The translations under genes and the position numbers were made by a program. The notes under the pieces were generated by a model, which saw nothing but the letters and a program-made list of their open reading frames with translations, was not told the origin of the DNA and made no database searches. From positions 51,209-115,208 of the forward strand of contig NZ_SRSO01000014.1 in NCBI RefSeq assembly GCF_004791695.1: a stretch of DNA of 64,000 nt, given 5' to 3'. How positions within the stretch are numbered: position 1 is the first letter of the stretch; each line of letters starts with the position of its first letter. Of the stretch, positions 25,338 through 33,829 are shown piece by piece. The stretch is from Flavivirga rizhaonensis (GTDB taxonomy: Bacteria; Bacteroidota; Bacteroidia; Flavobacteriales; Flavobacteriaceae).

Positions 25338-26543
25338 ATGATTTTAGAAATGAAAGTGCCTTCGCCAGGGGAATCCATTACAGAAGTGGAAATAGCAACA
25401 TGGTTAGTGGAAGATGGAGATTATGTAGAGAAAGACCAAGCTATAGCAGAGGTAGATAGTGATAAAGCAACATTAGAATTACCAGCAGAAGTTAGTGGAA
25501 CTATTACACTTAAAGCGGAAGAAGGTGATGCAGTTGAAGTTGGGGCTGTTGTATGCTTAATCGATACAAGTGCAGCAAAACCAGAAGGGGATGCAAAAGA
25601 AGCCAAAAAAGAAGAAGCTCCAAAAGCTGAAACTCCAAAACAAGCAGCACCGGAAGCAAAAACATATGCAACAGGTTCTGCAAGTCCTGCAGCTAAAAAG
25701 ATTTTAGCAGAAAAAGGTATGGATGCAACTTCTATTTCCGGAACAGGAAAAGATGGTAGAGTGACTAAAGAAGATGCTGTAAAAGCAGTGCCTTCTATGG
25801 GAACACCAACTGGAGGTAGTAGAGGAACATCACGAAGTAAAATGTCTATGTTACGTCGTAAAGTTGCTGAACGTTTAGTTGAAGCTAAAAATACAACGGC
25901 CATGTTAACAACCTTTAATGAGGTTGATATGTCTCCAATTTTTGCACTACGTTCAGAATATAAAGAAACATTTAAAACAAAGCACGGTGTTGGTTTAGGG
26001 TTTATGAGTTTCTTTACTTTGTCAGTTGTTAGAGCATTAAAAATGTATCCAGCAGTTAACTCAATGATTGATGGTAAAGAAATGATAAGCTATGATTTTT
26101 GTGATATTAGCATTGCTGTTTCTGGACCTAAAGGATTGATGGTGCCTGTAATGAGAAACGTAGAGAATTTAAGCTTTAGAGGTGTTGAAGCAGAAGTGAA
26201 ACGTTTAGCTATTCGTGCACGTGATGGGCAAATTACGGTTGATGAAATGACAGGAGGAACTTTTACAATATCTAACGGAGGTGTATTTGGCAGTATGTTA
26301 TCTACACCAATTATTAATCCACCACAAAGTGGTATTTTAGGAATGCATAATATTGTTGAGCGTCCGGTGGCAATTAATGGAAAAGTAGAAATACGTCCAA
26401 TTATGTATGTAGCCCTTTCATATGACCACAGAATTATTGATGGTAAAGAGAGTGTTGGTTTTTTAGTTGCCGTAAAAGAAGCTTTAGAAAACCCAGTAGA
26501 ATTATTAATGAATAATGATATTAAGAAAGCTTTAGAACTTTAA
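25338..26543 (+). CDS. sucB: Dihydrolipoyl succinyltransferase (2-oxoglutarate dehydrogenase E2)
   Basis: A 401-residue E2. The lipoyl domain (1-80) has the lipoylated lysine in [14 protein letters not shown]. An alanine/lysine-rich linker (about 80-115) follows, then the E1/E3-binding domain ([14 protein letters not shown], about 117-150) and the catalytic domain with [12 protein letters not shown] and [13 protein letters not shown] (His and Asp of the active site). It forms the complex core with SucA. A strong terminator follows. Confidence 0.97.
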   Translation: MILEMKVPSPGESITEVEIATWLVEDGDYVEKDQAIAEVDSDKATLELPAEVSGTITLKAEEGDAVEVGAVVCLIDTSAAKPEGDAKEAKKEEAPKAETPKQAAPEAKTYATGSASPAAKKILAEKGMDATSISGTGKDGRVTKEDAVKAVPSMGTPTGGSRGTSRSKMSMLRRKVAERLVEAKNTTAMLTTFNEVDMSPIFALRSEYKETFKTKHGVGLGFMSFFTLSVVRALKMYPAVNSMIDGKEMISYDFCDISIAVSGPKGLMVPVMRNVENLSFRGVEAEVKRLAIRARDGQITVDEMTGGTFTISNGGVFGSMLSTPIINPPQSGILGMHNIVERPVAINGKVEIRPIMYVALSYDHRIIDGKESVGFLVAVKEALENPVELLMNNDIKKALEL

Positions 26544-26571
26544 GAAAGGTCTTGATTTTAAATAAAAAAAA

Positions 26572-26597
26572 GAGCTATCAATATTATTTGATAGCTC
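26572..26597 (+). terminator. Terminator after sucB, probably bidirectional
   Basis: GAGCTATCAA-TATTAT-TTGATAGCTC, ten-base perfect stem, followed by a T-run (26599-26604). A run of A before it gives a T-run on the minus strand too, so it can also end the 33-codon gene that converges on it. Confidence 0.9.
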
Positions 26598-26627
26598 CTT
26601 TTTTCTTTAACTTAACTTATATATTTA

Positions 26628-26729
26628 CTAACTAAAACACATTATAAGGTTTATAGAAATAACAATAACAACTAAAACACCTAATCCTATCATACAGTAT
26701 TTATCAATAACATCATTTCCTTTTTCCAT
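26628..26729 (-). CDS. Candidate small membrane peptide (33 aa), downstream of the sRNA pair
   Basis: ATG at 26729, stop TAG at 26628-26630. The peptide starts MEKGNDVIDKYC and continues as one hydrophobic segment of about 19 residues (IGLGVLVVIVISINLIMCF). It has a charged head, one membrane span and no tail. It lies between the sRNA-like units and the terminator on the same strand, and no Shine-Dalgarno is expected in this phylum. It is short enough to be chance, but the clean head-plus-helix design and position support it. Confidence 0.5.
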   Translation of the reverse strand: MEKGNDVIDKYCMIGLGVLVVIVISINLIMCFS

Positions 26730-26773
26730 TGTTGTTACTTTTAAACTTGTTATTACCTTAGATTATTTTGATT

Positions 26774-26838
26774 AAAAACTCTGCACCTTAGCTAGCGCAG
26801 AGTTTTAGAAAAATTCTCTCTCAAAGAATTAATTAATA
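26774..26838 (-). ncRNA. Candidate sRNA unit A (tandem pair downstream of the LuxR gene)
   Basis: A -7 element TACCTTTA (26852-26845) predicts a start near 26838. About 32 bases later a ten-base hairpin AAAACTCTGC/GCAGAGTTTT (26806-26775) runs into TTTTT. The result is an RNA of about 65 bases without an open frame. The 5' part CAGTGCTATTAATTA is shared with unit B; the hairpins differ in sequence. Confidence 0.6.
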
Positions 26839-26873
26839 GCACTGTAAAGGTATGTTGCATAGATGAAAAAAAA

Positions 26874-26893
26874 AATACGCAGTTCTACGTATT
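26874..26893. promoter_or_regulatory. Palindromic activator box A (LuxR-type candidate)
   Basis: AATACG-N8-CGTATT, centred at 26883.5, 31.5 bases upstream of the first base of the -7 element of unit A. Box B at 27020-27039 has the same sequence except for one base in the spacer and the same distance to its -7 element. Confidence 0.6.
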
Positions 26894-26916
26894 TTTAATT
26901 GAAGATGAGTTTTTTA

Positions 26917-26985
26917 AAAAAGCGAAAGCTCTAAATCATTACAATTTAGAGCTTTCTATAATTCTCCCTAAGAACTAATTAATAG
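26917..26985 (-). ncRNA. Candidate sRNA unit B (tandem pair downstream of the LuxR gene)
   Basis: A -7 element TATCTTTA (26998-26991) predicts a start near 26985. A 12-base hairpin AAAGCTCTAAAT/ATTTAGAGCTTT (26955-26925) is followed by CGC and TTTTTT. The predicted RNA is about 68 bases and has no open frame. It shares promoter, box and 5' end with unit A at an offset of 146-150 bases. Confidence 0.6.
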
Positions 26986-27019
26986 CACTGTAAAGATATG
27001 TTTTGGATATGAAAGAAAA

Positions 27020-27039
27020 AATACGCACTTCTACGTATT
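27020..27039. promoter_or_regulatory. Palindromic activator box B (LuxR-type candidate)
   Basis: AATACG-N8-CGTATT, centred at 27029.5, three bases beyond the LuxR stop codon and 31.5 bases upstream of the -7 element of unit B. Confidence 0.6.
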
Positions 27040-27041
27040 TT

Positions 27042-27674
27042 TTAAAAATGAGCTTTATTTAAATTAGCCCAAAGAGAAAGTGATGTAGGTTTATTATCTA
27101 AGCCTAATTTGCCAACTATATTACTTCTATGCTTATCAACTGTACGAACAGAAATAGATAAGTCTTCTGCTATATCATGGCTCGTTTTATTCTCGGAAAT
27201 AAGCTTTACTATTTTTAGTTCAGACTTGGTTAGCAAATTTAGTACATCGGGCTTTTGTTCTAAACTACTTGCGTTTAAGTAAGATGCAATTTCTTCACTA
27301 AAATATGGTGTGCCATTAATAACATGTTTAATACAGGTTTCAATTTCTTCAATAGCAAATTCTTTTAAAATATATCCAAAAACATTAAATTCTTTAGCCT
27401 TATCGTATAATTCTTCTTCTTTATCAAAAGTGATAAGGATAACTTTAGTATTTAAATTGTTTTTCTGACAAGCTTCAGCTATTTCCAGTCCAGTTTTATG
27501 GGGCATTCTTATATCCAGAATGGCTAATTCTGGTTTTAGTTTTACTATAAGATTATAAGCCATATTTCCATCCTGGGCACTTCCTATGATATTAAAACCT
27601 TTTGAAGTTAAAAAATCGGTCAGACCTCTTAACATCAACGGATGATCATCAGCAATCACTATTGAGGTGTTCAT
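27042..27674 (-). CDS. LuxR/NarL-type response regulator
   Basis: A 210-residue two-domain regulator. The receiver domain (1-120) has the acidic pair ADDHP, the phosphoacceptor in LAILDIRMP (Asp54), and the conserved lysine in YILKEF. The C-terminal GerE/LuxR helix-turn-helix (about 145-205) reads LTKSELKIVKLI, SHDIAEDLSISVRTVDKHRSNI. No histidine kinase gene lies in the window. It is the last gene of the PKD-CHAT-retropepsin run, and two identical palindromes lie directly behind it, so autogenous control of the sRNA units is plausible. Confidence 0.9.
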   Translation of the reverse strand: MNTSIVIADDHPLMLRGLTDFLTSKGFNIIGSAQDGNMAYNLIVKLKPELAILDIRMPHKTGLEIAEACQKNNLNTKVILITFDKEEELYDKAKEFNVFGYILKEFAIEEIETCIKHVINGTPYFSEEIASYLNASSLEQKPDVLNLLTKSELKIVKLISENKTSHDIAEDLSISVRTVDKHRSNIVGKLGLDNKPTSLSLWANLNKAHF

Positions 27675-27750
27675 TACTTGAGGAGAATTAAAATGCTATT
27701 AACTATTAATTAAAAATGTAAGTTACATATATATATGTTTAAATATGTTT

Positions 27751-28194
27751 TTACAATTTTAAATATAGATATTTCTTTTCATAATCTATGACAGCTTTAG
27801 CTTTTTTTAAAATATCGGCTCCAATTATACCGTCGACAGGTTTAGAATTATGATTTATTAGAGCCGTATTTACATGAGTTAGATTAAATAGAACTAAAAC
27901 AACTTTATTGTGTTTCCATTTACCAATCTTCAGTTTGTTTTTCTTAGACATTTTAGTATCCATATCTATAGCCCCAGCTCCAGCAGCCTTAATAATAGAA
28001 TCTTCGGTTTTTAGATTAAAAGTTTCTGTAGCTTCAAACCCCACACAAGAACTTGAGGCACCGGTATCTAAAATAAATAACCCTTTATGCCCATTTATAG
28101 TTGCTTTTATTTCGAAATGATTTGTTTTAGTAAGATGCAATTTTACTTTAACATACCCTTTTTCATGAAGAAACTCCTGTAATGTCTTTTCCAT
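27751..28194 (-). CDS. Retropepsin-like aspartic protease domain protein
   Basis: A 147-residue protein without signal peptide. The retroviral-type protease fold is shown by LFILDTGASSS (catalytic Asp43) and the C-terminal hydrophobic-hydrophobic-Gly motif DGIIGADIL. One lobe only, so it should act as a homodimer. It overlaps the end of the CHAT gene by 32 bases, so translation is coupled. It appears cytosolic, whereas the CHAT domain appears periplasmic. The substrate is unknown. Confidence 0.85.
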   Translation of the reverse strand: MEKTLQEFLHEKGYVKVKLHLTKTNHFEIKATINGHKGLFILDTGASSSCVGFEATETFNLKTEDSIIKAAGAGAIDMDTKMSKKNKLKIGKWKHNKVVLVLFNLTHVNTALINHNSKPVDGIIGADILKKAKAVIDYEKKYLYLKL

Positions 28195-30754
28195 AAGATT
28201 TTTTAACTCTCAACAGTAAAAATAATATAATAAGTAAGATAAATAGGCTAATGAAGACATAAATTAATTTATTATCATGAGTTGGTTTTGTTAATTCACC
28301 ATAATAAACAAAGGCACTCCAGTAATAAGGTGATTTTTTTATATTATCAATCGTTTCATCTTTTAAATAATCTAATTTTGATTGATGGTTTGATGTATTT
28401 GCAGATTTACTACCACTATAGTTTTTATAAAATGATTGCATGATCTTAGATGTGGATAAATCGTTTATTTGCCATAAAGAAAATAATACGTTTTTAGCGC
28501 CAGCATATTGAAATCCGCGTGCTATACTCATGGCACCTTCTCCTTTGTATCGTTTACCCACACCTGTTTCGCAAGCACTTAAAACAACAAGATTTGTATT
28601 TAAATCGAGGCTGTATAACTCGTTTAGAAACATGGTTTCTTCATAAAACTCAATATTTGCTGGGGTCGAAGAATCACCACTACTGGCATGTGTAGATAAA
28701 TGTATAATACTATAGTCTGAACTGTTTTTAATGAAAGCTTTTTTTGTTGCTTGATCCCTTAAAAAAAGAGTGGCATGCATTTCTTCTTTTATAGCGTTGG
28801 CCTCGTCTATAGAGTAGGTTAAGCTATTTTTGGTTTTCTCAAACACAGGAAAGATACCAAGAAGGTCGTTTTTTCTATTTTCTTCAGCTTTTTTTAGATA
28901 AAATGCAGCACTTGTATTATAAACAATATTTTGATGTTGTACAATAAAAGGCATTTTTGAAAAGTTTGTTGTATTTGTTTTGGAGGTAAGCAAAGCTTCA
29001 AATGGTACAAAATTTAACAATCCATCAGGGATCATAGTAACGTTTTTGAAGAAGCTCGTTTTTGTAAGATTCAAGATATTATAAAGGGTGAAGGCAGAGG
29101 TTGTAAATTTGCTTATATCATTATTTATTATAGAAGCCGAATCAAATAAATGAATAAAATCGCTGATGTGTTTTTGTGTGCCTTCATCCAAATTAATTTT
29201 ACTAAGATTGATGCCATTCATAGAAATTATAAATTGATAGATGGCTTTTTTACCATAAAAATATTCAACCAAAACGGCTTCATCCTTTAATAGTTTATTT
29301 TGAAGGTCACCGATTAAAAAATCAGTGCCACCTAATTCGGAGTATTTTTTATTTATAGCTTTTTTAAGTATTTTTAATTTAATACTTATCGTATTTAAAT
29401 TAGAACTTAAAGAAGTGATTACGGATGCTTGTGATTTGCCTAATTGTTCATTTATAAGACGATGCGTTGTTTCTTCTTGTTCTTTAAGTAAAGCAGCTTC
29501 TTGAAGTAGCAAACTATCATTAGGGTGTTTTTGTAAAAGCGCTTTTTTAATAGATTTTTCTTTTAATATTCCCGATTTATTTAATTCTGCATATTGAAAA
29601 GCGGAGAATAAAAGCGTGTCGTTTTTTGTGTTTTGGTAGGTGTTAAAAATGATTTCTATACATTTTTCACTACGAATTCTATTTGCTGCCTGATTTGATA
29701 TTTTGTTTTCTTGCGAGGTCCAGTTGTTTTCTAATAATTTTGATACATAAAAGCTTAGGCCGTAATAATTAAGTACTGTTTTATGATCTTCTTGAAGTGT
29801 AGCGTATAAATCAAAAAGATCTATAAATGTATTTTCTGCATATAAGTCATTTTTGTCAAGAAATTCAATAGACTTAGTATTTGGTAATAAAATTTGAAGC
29901 GCCAAATCCAGGTTGCTTTTAGCGTCGTTTAAATTATTTAATAATTTGTTAAGCTGAGCTTCTTCGAAATAAAGTTTGGCTAGCTTTCTTCTAGTTAAGC
30001 TGTCTTTAGAAATATGTGTTTTTGCCTTATTGAAAGCTTTTAATGCTTCTATATAATTGCCATTTTGTAATTGGATTGCGTAATTATTTCTAAACTGATC
30101 ATATACATTAATATGAATTGTTTTAGGAATATCTGAAACATCATTTATCATATTTAATGCAATTTGACTGTCAATATTTAATTGGATAATTTTTTGCTTT
30201 TGATGCTTGTTTAGGTTTTGCTTATTGAGGTAGCTGGAAGTTAGTTTTAATACCAATTCGTGCTTTCCGATGGTTTGATATAAGATGGCTAGATTAATTG
30301 TACCGCTTGCTTGATGTTTAATGTAGTTGTTTTTTTTAGCTAAGAAAATATACTGTTTTATTATATTTTCGGCATTCGTGTAATCGTCTGTTTTGGTATA
30401 TAAGTTTCCCAAAGGTATTAGGCAGCTTTCAATAATATTGAAGTCAGAAATTTTTGAAAGTTCGTTTGTTTTAAAACGATTTAAAGCATCCTCAAAAGTG
30501 ATAATTGCTTCTTTTAACTGAGAACTTTGATCTAAATAATATCCTTTATGGCACTGTAAAAAAACAAGTGCTAATTGCTCTCCTTTGCTTTTAACTTGTT
30601 TTTTGAATGCAGACTCTTGTTCGCTTAATAGGTTTAGTGAAGTATTATTTGTGTTACTAATAAATGTTTCGGCGGCGACATAAATGCGTTCTTCTAAATT
30701 TTGAGAAAAAGTAATTCCGTAAATTAAAAATAAAATAAAACTTAGTTTTTTCAT
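28163..30754 (-). CDS. TPR-CHAT caspase-like protease with C-terminal membrane anchor
   Basis: An 863-residue protein. Signal peptide (to about residue 18), then helical TPR-like repeats (about 25-340), a coiled region (about 370-480), and a CHAT domain (about 560-825) with the catalytic dyad His689 (HLSTHA) and Cys728 (LSACETG), followed by GEGAMSIARGFQYAGAKNV and SLWQIND. A single membrane helix (about 830-849) and a short basic tail end the protein. By this topology the protease lies in the periplasm. CHAT proteases are caspase relatives (as in Craspase and HetF). All key residues are intact. It lies between the PKD and retropepsin genes. Confidence 0.9.
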   Translation of the reverse strand: MKKLSFILFLIYGITFSQNLEERIYVAAETFISNTNNTSLNLLSEQESAFKKQVKSKGEQLALVFLQCHKGYYLDQSSQLKEAIITFEDALNRFKTNELSKISDFNIIESCLIPLGNLYTKTDDYTNAENIIKQYIFLAKKNNYIKHQASGTINLAILYQTIGKHELVLKLTSSYLNKQNLNKHQKQKIIQLNIDSQIALNMINDVSDIPKTIHINVYDQFRNNYAIQLQNGNYIEALKAFNKAKTHISKDSLTRRKLAKLYFEEAQLNKLLNNLNDAKSNLDLALQILLPNTKSIEFLDKNDLYAENTFIDLFDLYATLQEDHKTVLNYYGLSFYVSKLLENNWTSQENKISNQAANRIRSEKCIEIIFNTYQNTKNDTLLFSAFQYAELNKSGILKEKSIKKALLQKHPNDSLLLQEAALLKEQEETTHRLINEQLGKSQASVITSLSSNLNTISIKLKILKKAINKKYSELGGTDFLIGDLQNKLLKDEAVLVEYFYGKKAIYQFIISMNGINLSKINLDEGTQKHISDFIHLFDSASIINNDISKFTTSAFTLYNILNLTKTSFFKNVTMIPDGLLNFVPFEALLTSKTNTTNFSKMPFIVQHQNIVYNTSAAFYLKKAEENRKNDLLGIFPVFEKTKNSLTYSIDEANAIKEEMHATLFLRDQATKKAFIKNSSDYSIIHLSTHASSGDSSTPANIEFYEETMFLNELYSLDLNTNLVVLSACETGVGKRYKGEGAMSIARGFQYAGAKNVLFSLWQINDLSTSKIMQSFYKNYSGSKSANTSNHQSKLDYLKDETIDNIKKSPYYWSAFVYYGELTKPTHDNKLIYVFISLFILLIILFLLLRVKKSYGKDITGVSS

Positions 30755-30784
30755 AAGAGTGAGCCTGCTAAAAGAGACTTAGCT

Positions 30785-32740
30785 TCAGAATTTCCATATG
30801 GCATAGAATTGCCAATAGTTAAAATTATCTTCAAAATTCATAATATAACGTGCCCCCAAACTTGGACCGATTCTGGAAAAACCAGCTGTTGCTTCAATCA
30901 ATAAACCTGTTCTTAAATTGGTGAAAGAATCCGTTTCGCTTGAGCTGTCTTCTTCAGTACTAAAAGCAATGTCACCTGGAATGTCTCCTTCAAACATTTC
31001 TGTTAAAATATATTGTTCTCGTTTTTCACTTAAGGAAATGGTGTTTTGTAAACCACCACCTAGACCAATATATTTATTAATATTATATCTTATTAAAACA
31101 GGAATATCCCAGTCTATGTTCTTAAAAGAAGAATCTGTTGTTGTTCGTTGAAGAAAACGAAAGCCCTGAGCTTCTTGAATAAACTCTTCTTTAATATCAG
31201 TACTCGAATTGTAATTATGGAAATTATTCATAAGCTCTATTTGCCAATACCATCTATACGATTTAAAAGGAGATAATGTGGCTCCAAAAAAGTAACTTTC
31301 AGAGTTTCTTAAATCGTTAAATGAGTTATAGCCCGTTTTAACACCAATGGATATACCAGGTAAAAACCGAGTGGTAGAATAATTAGTAAGAATAGGGTCG
31401 TTTTTATCAAAAATAATAGCTGTTCTGCTTTTCGTTTTTTTCTTATGAAAATCTTTAGCAAACTTAATCTTGTATTTTACAAAACCTTTTGTGGAATCGT
31501 ATTCTTTTACGTTTTTTTGTTCGCTTCCCGGAAGGTAAATATTTTTAAAAGTAAAAATAGCCTGTGTATCTGTAAATGTGGTGTCCAAACAACTATACAA
31601 AACGTCTCGTTTGGGACATATATCACATTTAGGATACATATCCATGACTGTTAATGTTGATTTGTCCAGCATTTCCGGAATGTCAGTTTCCAGTCGTATG
31701 GTTCTTGCTGGACCTTCACCATTATTTTGAAACTTAATTTTATATTTTAAGGTTTTAAAGCGTACCAATCTATAATTCATGAATGTCCCATTTGATGACA
31801 TTTTGTTAGGATCATGTGAAGTCACAATTTCCATTTCCATATCTTTTACTTTATGGTTATCGTAATTGCCGTCTGGAATGTAAATCCCGCGAACCGATAT
31901 AATGGCACTGGTATCTTTAACCATTTCTGGCGTCGTCTTTAAACTAAAAAAAATATGACGCTCTTCATTGGGCTCCATGTTATCGAATTCCAAGAGACTC
32001 CAGTCTTTGTAATATGCTTTAGATTCTGCAATGGTTAAAGGTAGATTTGTTTTTTCTGTTGAATCTTGTAATACAGTACTTGATTTAATAAGATTATTAT
32101 TTGAAGAAGCGAGGTAAGTCCCTTCATTATCAATATGCTTTGTATATGCAAAACCGTTTGCCGAAACGTTTTTTTCGTTATGATAAGGTCTGGTTTCTAA
32201 CAATTCAAAATTGTTAGCTTTATATTTAAGTTCGTTATAGAAGAGGTATATTTTTCCGTTTGTTATGTAGTCTCTATTATTCTTATAACTCATTATAGCT
32301 ACTATTTCTTCTTCGGGAATAGGTTCGCGATTACGCTTCATTGTAAAGTCTTCGTCCATTGTGGCTATATCTTCATAATCAGTCGTAATAGAATTAACAG
32401 CAATTTTTTTGGGTCTAGTTGTTGGTGGTTTACCCGTATCGTAATTATTGGTCGCCCATAATTTCACTTCATATTCTCCTTTGCTCTTATAGACATGCTT
32501 TGGTTTTTCTTCAGTACTAAAATGCCCGTCACCAAATTCCCAATAATGTGTGTAAAATGCTTTAGGTGCACCAGCAATTTGGTTTAAAGCAGGTGTTTCT
32601 GGTGTGAACATAATTTCATTACCATTGTTTGTACTCTTGATGGTTGCCGTTCTTGTAAGGGTATCGTTTGCAAGTAATTGTTGGGAGTGATTATGTACAC
32701 ATATAAATGAGAAGCAAATAAAAAAGAATAATTTGTTCAT
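30785..32740 (-). CDS. PKD-domain envelope protein with C-terminal barrel-like region
   Basis: A 651-residue exported protein when started at the ATG at 32740, directly before the signal peptide MNKLFFFICFSFICVH. An upstream ATG at 32788 would add 16 residues. A PKD domain (about 55-110) has YWEFGDGHFS and GEYEVKLWATN. The middle has DUF11-like beta sandwiches (FQNNGEGPARTIRLETDIPE). The last 180 residues alternate like a small outer-membrane barrel (ISIGVKTGYNSF, WQIELMNNFHN, GLGGGLQNTISL, GPSLGARYIM) and end WQFYAIWKF. It is 31 bases ahead of the CHAT gene, so it is probably its operon partner in the envelope. Confidence 0.8.
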   Translation of the reverse strand: MNKLFFFICFSFICVHNHSQQLLANDTLTRTATIKSTNNGNEIMFTPETPALNQIAGAPKAFYTHYWEFGDGHFSTEEKPKHVYKSKGEYEVKLWATNNYDTGKPPTTRPKKIAVNSITTDYEDIATMDEDFTMKRNREPIPEEEIVAIMSYKNNRDYITNGKIYLFYNELKYKANNFELLETRPYHNEKNVSANGFAYTKHIDNEGTYLASSNNNLIKSSTVLQDSTEKTNLPLTIAESKAYYKDWSLLEFDNMEPNEERHIFFSLKTTPEMVKDTSAIISVRGIYIPDGNYDNHKVKDMEMEIVTSHDPNKMSSNGTFMNYRLVRFKTLKYKIKFQNNGEGPARTIRLETDIPEMLDKSTLTVMDMYPKCDICPKRDVLYSCLDTTFTDTQAIFTFKNIYLPGSEQKNVKEYDSTKGFVKYKIKFAKDFHKKKTKSRTAIIFDKNDPILTNYSTTRFLPGISIGVKTGYNSFNDLRNSESYFFGATLSPFKSYRWYWQIELMNNFHNYNSSTDIKEEFIQEAQGFRFLQRTTTDSSFKNIDWDIPVLIRYNINKYIGLGGGLQNTISLSEKREQYILTEMFEGDIPGDIAFSTEEDSSSETDSFTNLRTGLLIEATAGFSRIGPSLGARYIMNFEDNFNYWQFYAIWKF

Positions 32741-32810
32741 AGAATTAAGCTTAAATAGGTTTAAATATACAAAAAGTGTTATCTTCAAAATAGTTTCATA
32801 CGATTCTAAC

Positions 32811-32912
32811 TTAAGATGAAAAATAAAAATTAGAATTGATTACTAGGATATTAGCTACTATTGTTAATAGTACAACAATTATTAAGACTAATGTTAGAGT
32901 AGTTTTTTTCAT
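32811..32912 (-). CDS. Candidate small membrane peptide (33 aa) heading the PKD-CHAT locus
   Basis: ATG at 32912, TAA at 32811-32813. The peptide starts MKKTTLTLVLIIVV and has one hydrophobic segment of about 20 residues, then NSNFYFSS. The design is that of a small single-span membrane protein or an uncleaved signal-like peptide. It stands 70 bases before the PKD gene and directly behind a promoter of the GGGTAACA-N17-ATTTAA type, which supports real expression. Confidence 0.55.
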   Translation of the reverse strand: MKKTTLTLVLIIVVLLTIVANILVINSNFYFSS

Positions 32913-32931
32913 AATGCATTAGTATTTATAT

Positions 32932-32962
32932 TTAAATACATAATGTCTATATTTTGTTACCC
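32932..32962 (-). promoter_or_regulatory. ECF-type promoter motif, copy P3
   Basis: On the minus strand GGGTAACA (32962-32955), 17 bases, then ATTTAA (32937-32932). The same motif with the same spacing precedes the genes starting at 36447 and 37024. The -10 differs by one base from those (ATATAA). Confidence 0.6.
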
Positions 32963-33148
32963 TTTTTTAATAGAAAATTAGGATGATTGGATTAATGTCA
33001 TGGACTTATGTGAGGCTTATTTGTTTAAATCCTTTGTTTTGAATCCATAATTACAATAGAAATTAAATAATAAGTATAACTAAATTAGCAGGAAGTCGTA
33101 TTTAACTATAAAAACAATAATTAACAAAGTGTCCTAATTAATTATAGG

Positions 33149-33829
33149 TTAAAAAATTTTATAAAGTGTAGTTGCTATAACTTCTTTACAATCATTTAAA
33201 ATAACAGACAATAATTGTTTTTCTTCTTTTACCTTAAAATTAAATGGCGGAGCTAATAAGTTTAAACCACTTTGTTTTTTTAACCTAATTCCTTGTCCTG
33301 AAATAATATCTTTATTGGGTGTAAAATCTCCTTTAGGTAAATGTTCGGTTAAAATAACATATTTAAAATTAGTTAACTTACTTGCTATACTTTGTACTTC
33401 GGCGTTCGATAAATGTTGTAACACTTGTCTTAATAAAGCACAATCCCCAGAAGGCAAATTATCTACTGCAATATCCAAACAATGGAATTCTAAATTTTCT
33501 TCTTTAAATTTTTCTTTATTATGCTCTATAAGGGTTGTTACTATATCTACCGCAACATATTTTTTAGTATGCTTTACCAGTTTTTGCCCTACGTTAAAAT
33601 CCCCACAGCCTAAATCGCATACCACAAGAGGGCTTTCAAAAGACGTTAAAAATGATATTAAAACATCTATATATGGATCTACTATCACAGGATGATGCGA
33701 TCCTACACCAGAATAAAAATTAGATTTGTTATCCTCTCCCCAAAGTTTCATTTCGTAAACCTGTTCCATAGCATCTTTAGTTGGCCAAGGTTTCTTTGCT
33801 CTTTTAATTCCATTTTCCTTCTCCTTCAT
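33149..33829 (-). CDS. Class I SAM-dependent methyltransferase
   Basis: A 226-residue soluble protein with the Rossmann methyltransferase motifs: motif I VVCDLGCGDFNVG (about 90-102), the acidic residue in YVAVDIV, motif II/III HCLDIAV, and ALLRQVLQHLSN as post-motif helix. The short N-terminus WGEDNKSNFYSGVGSHHPV contains the probable substrate loop. No operon partner is adjacent and the substrate cannot be told. Confidence 0.8.
   Translation of the reverse strand: MKEKENGIKRAKKPWPTKDAMEQVYEMKLWGEDNKSNFYSGVGSHHPVIVDPYIDVLISFLTSFESPLVVCDLGCGDFNVGQKLVKHTKKYVAVDIVTTLIEHNKEKFKEENLEFHCLDIAVDNLPSGDCALLRQVLQHLSNAEVQSIASKLTNFKYVILTEHLPKGDFTPNKDIISGQGIRLKKQSGLNLLAPPFNFKVKEEKQLLSVILNDCKEVIATTLYKIF

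Noticed and set aside
25421..25903. Antisense open frame of 160 codons in sucB
   Set aside because: It lies opposite the lipoyl and linker region of a certain gene, is rich in Ala/Ser/Val as a mirror of Ala/Lys/Glu codons, and has no family features.
26628..27039. Toxin-antitoxin interpretation of the small peptide and sRNAs (type I)
   Set aside because: The sRNAs are on the same strand as the peptide and show no complementarity to its frame that I could see, so antisense control is not supported.
33315..33695. Antisense open frame of 126 codons in the methyltransferase gene
   Set aside because: The methyltransferase motifs are clear on the minus strand; the plus-strand product has no recognisable features.
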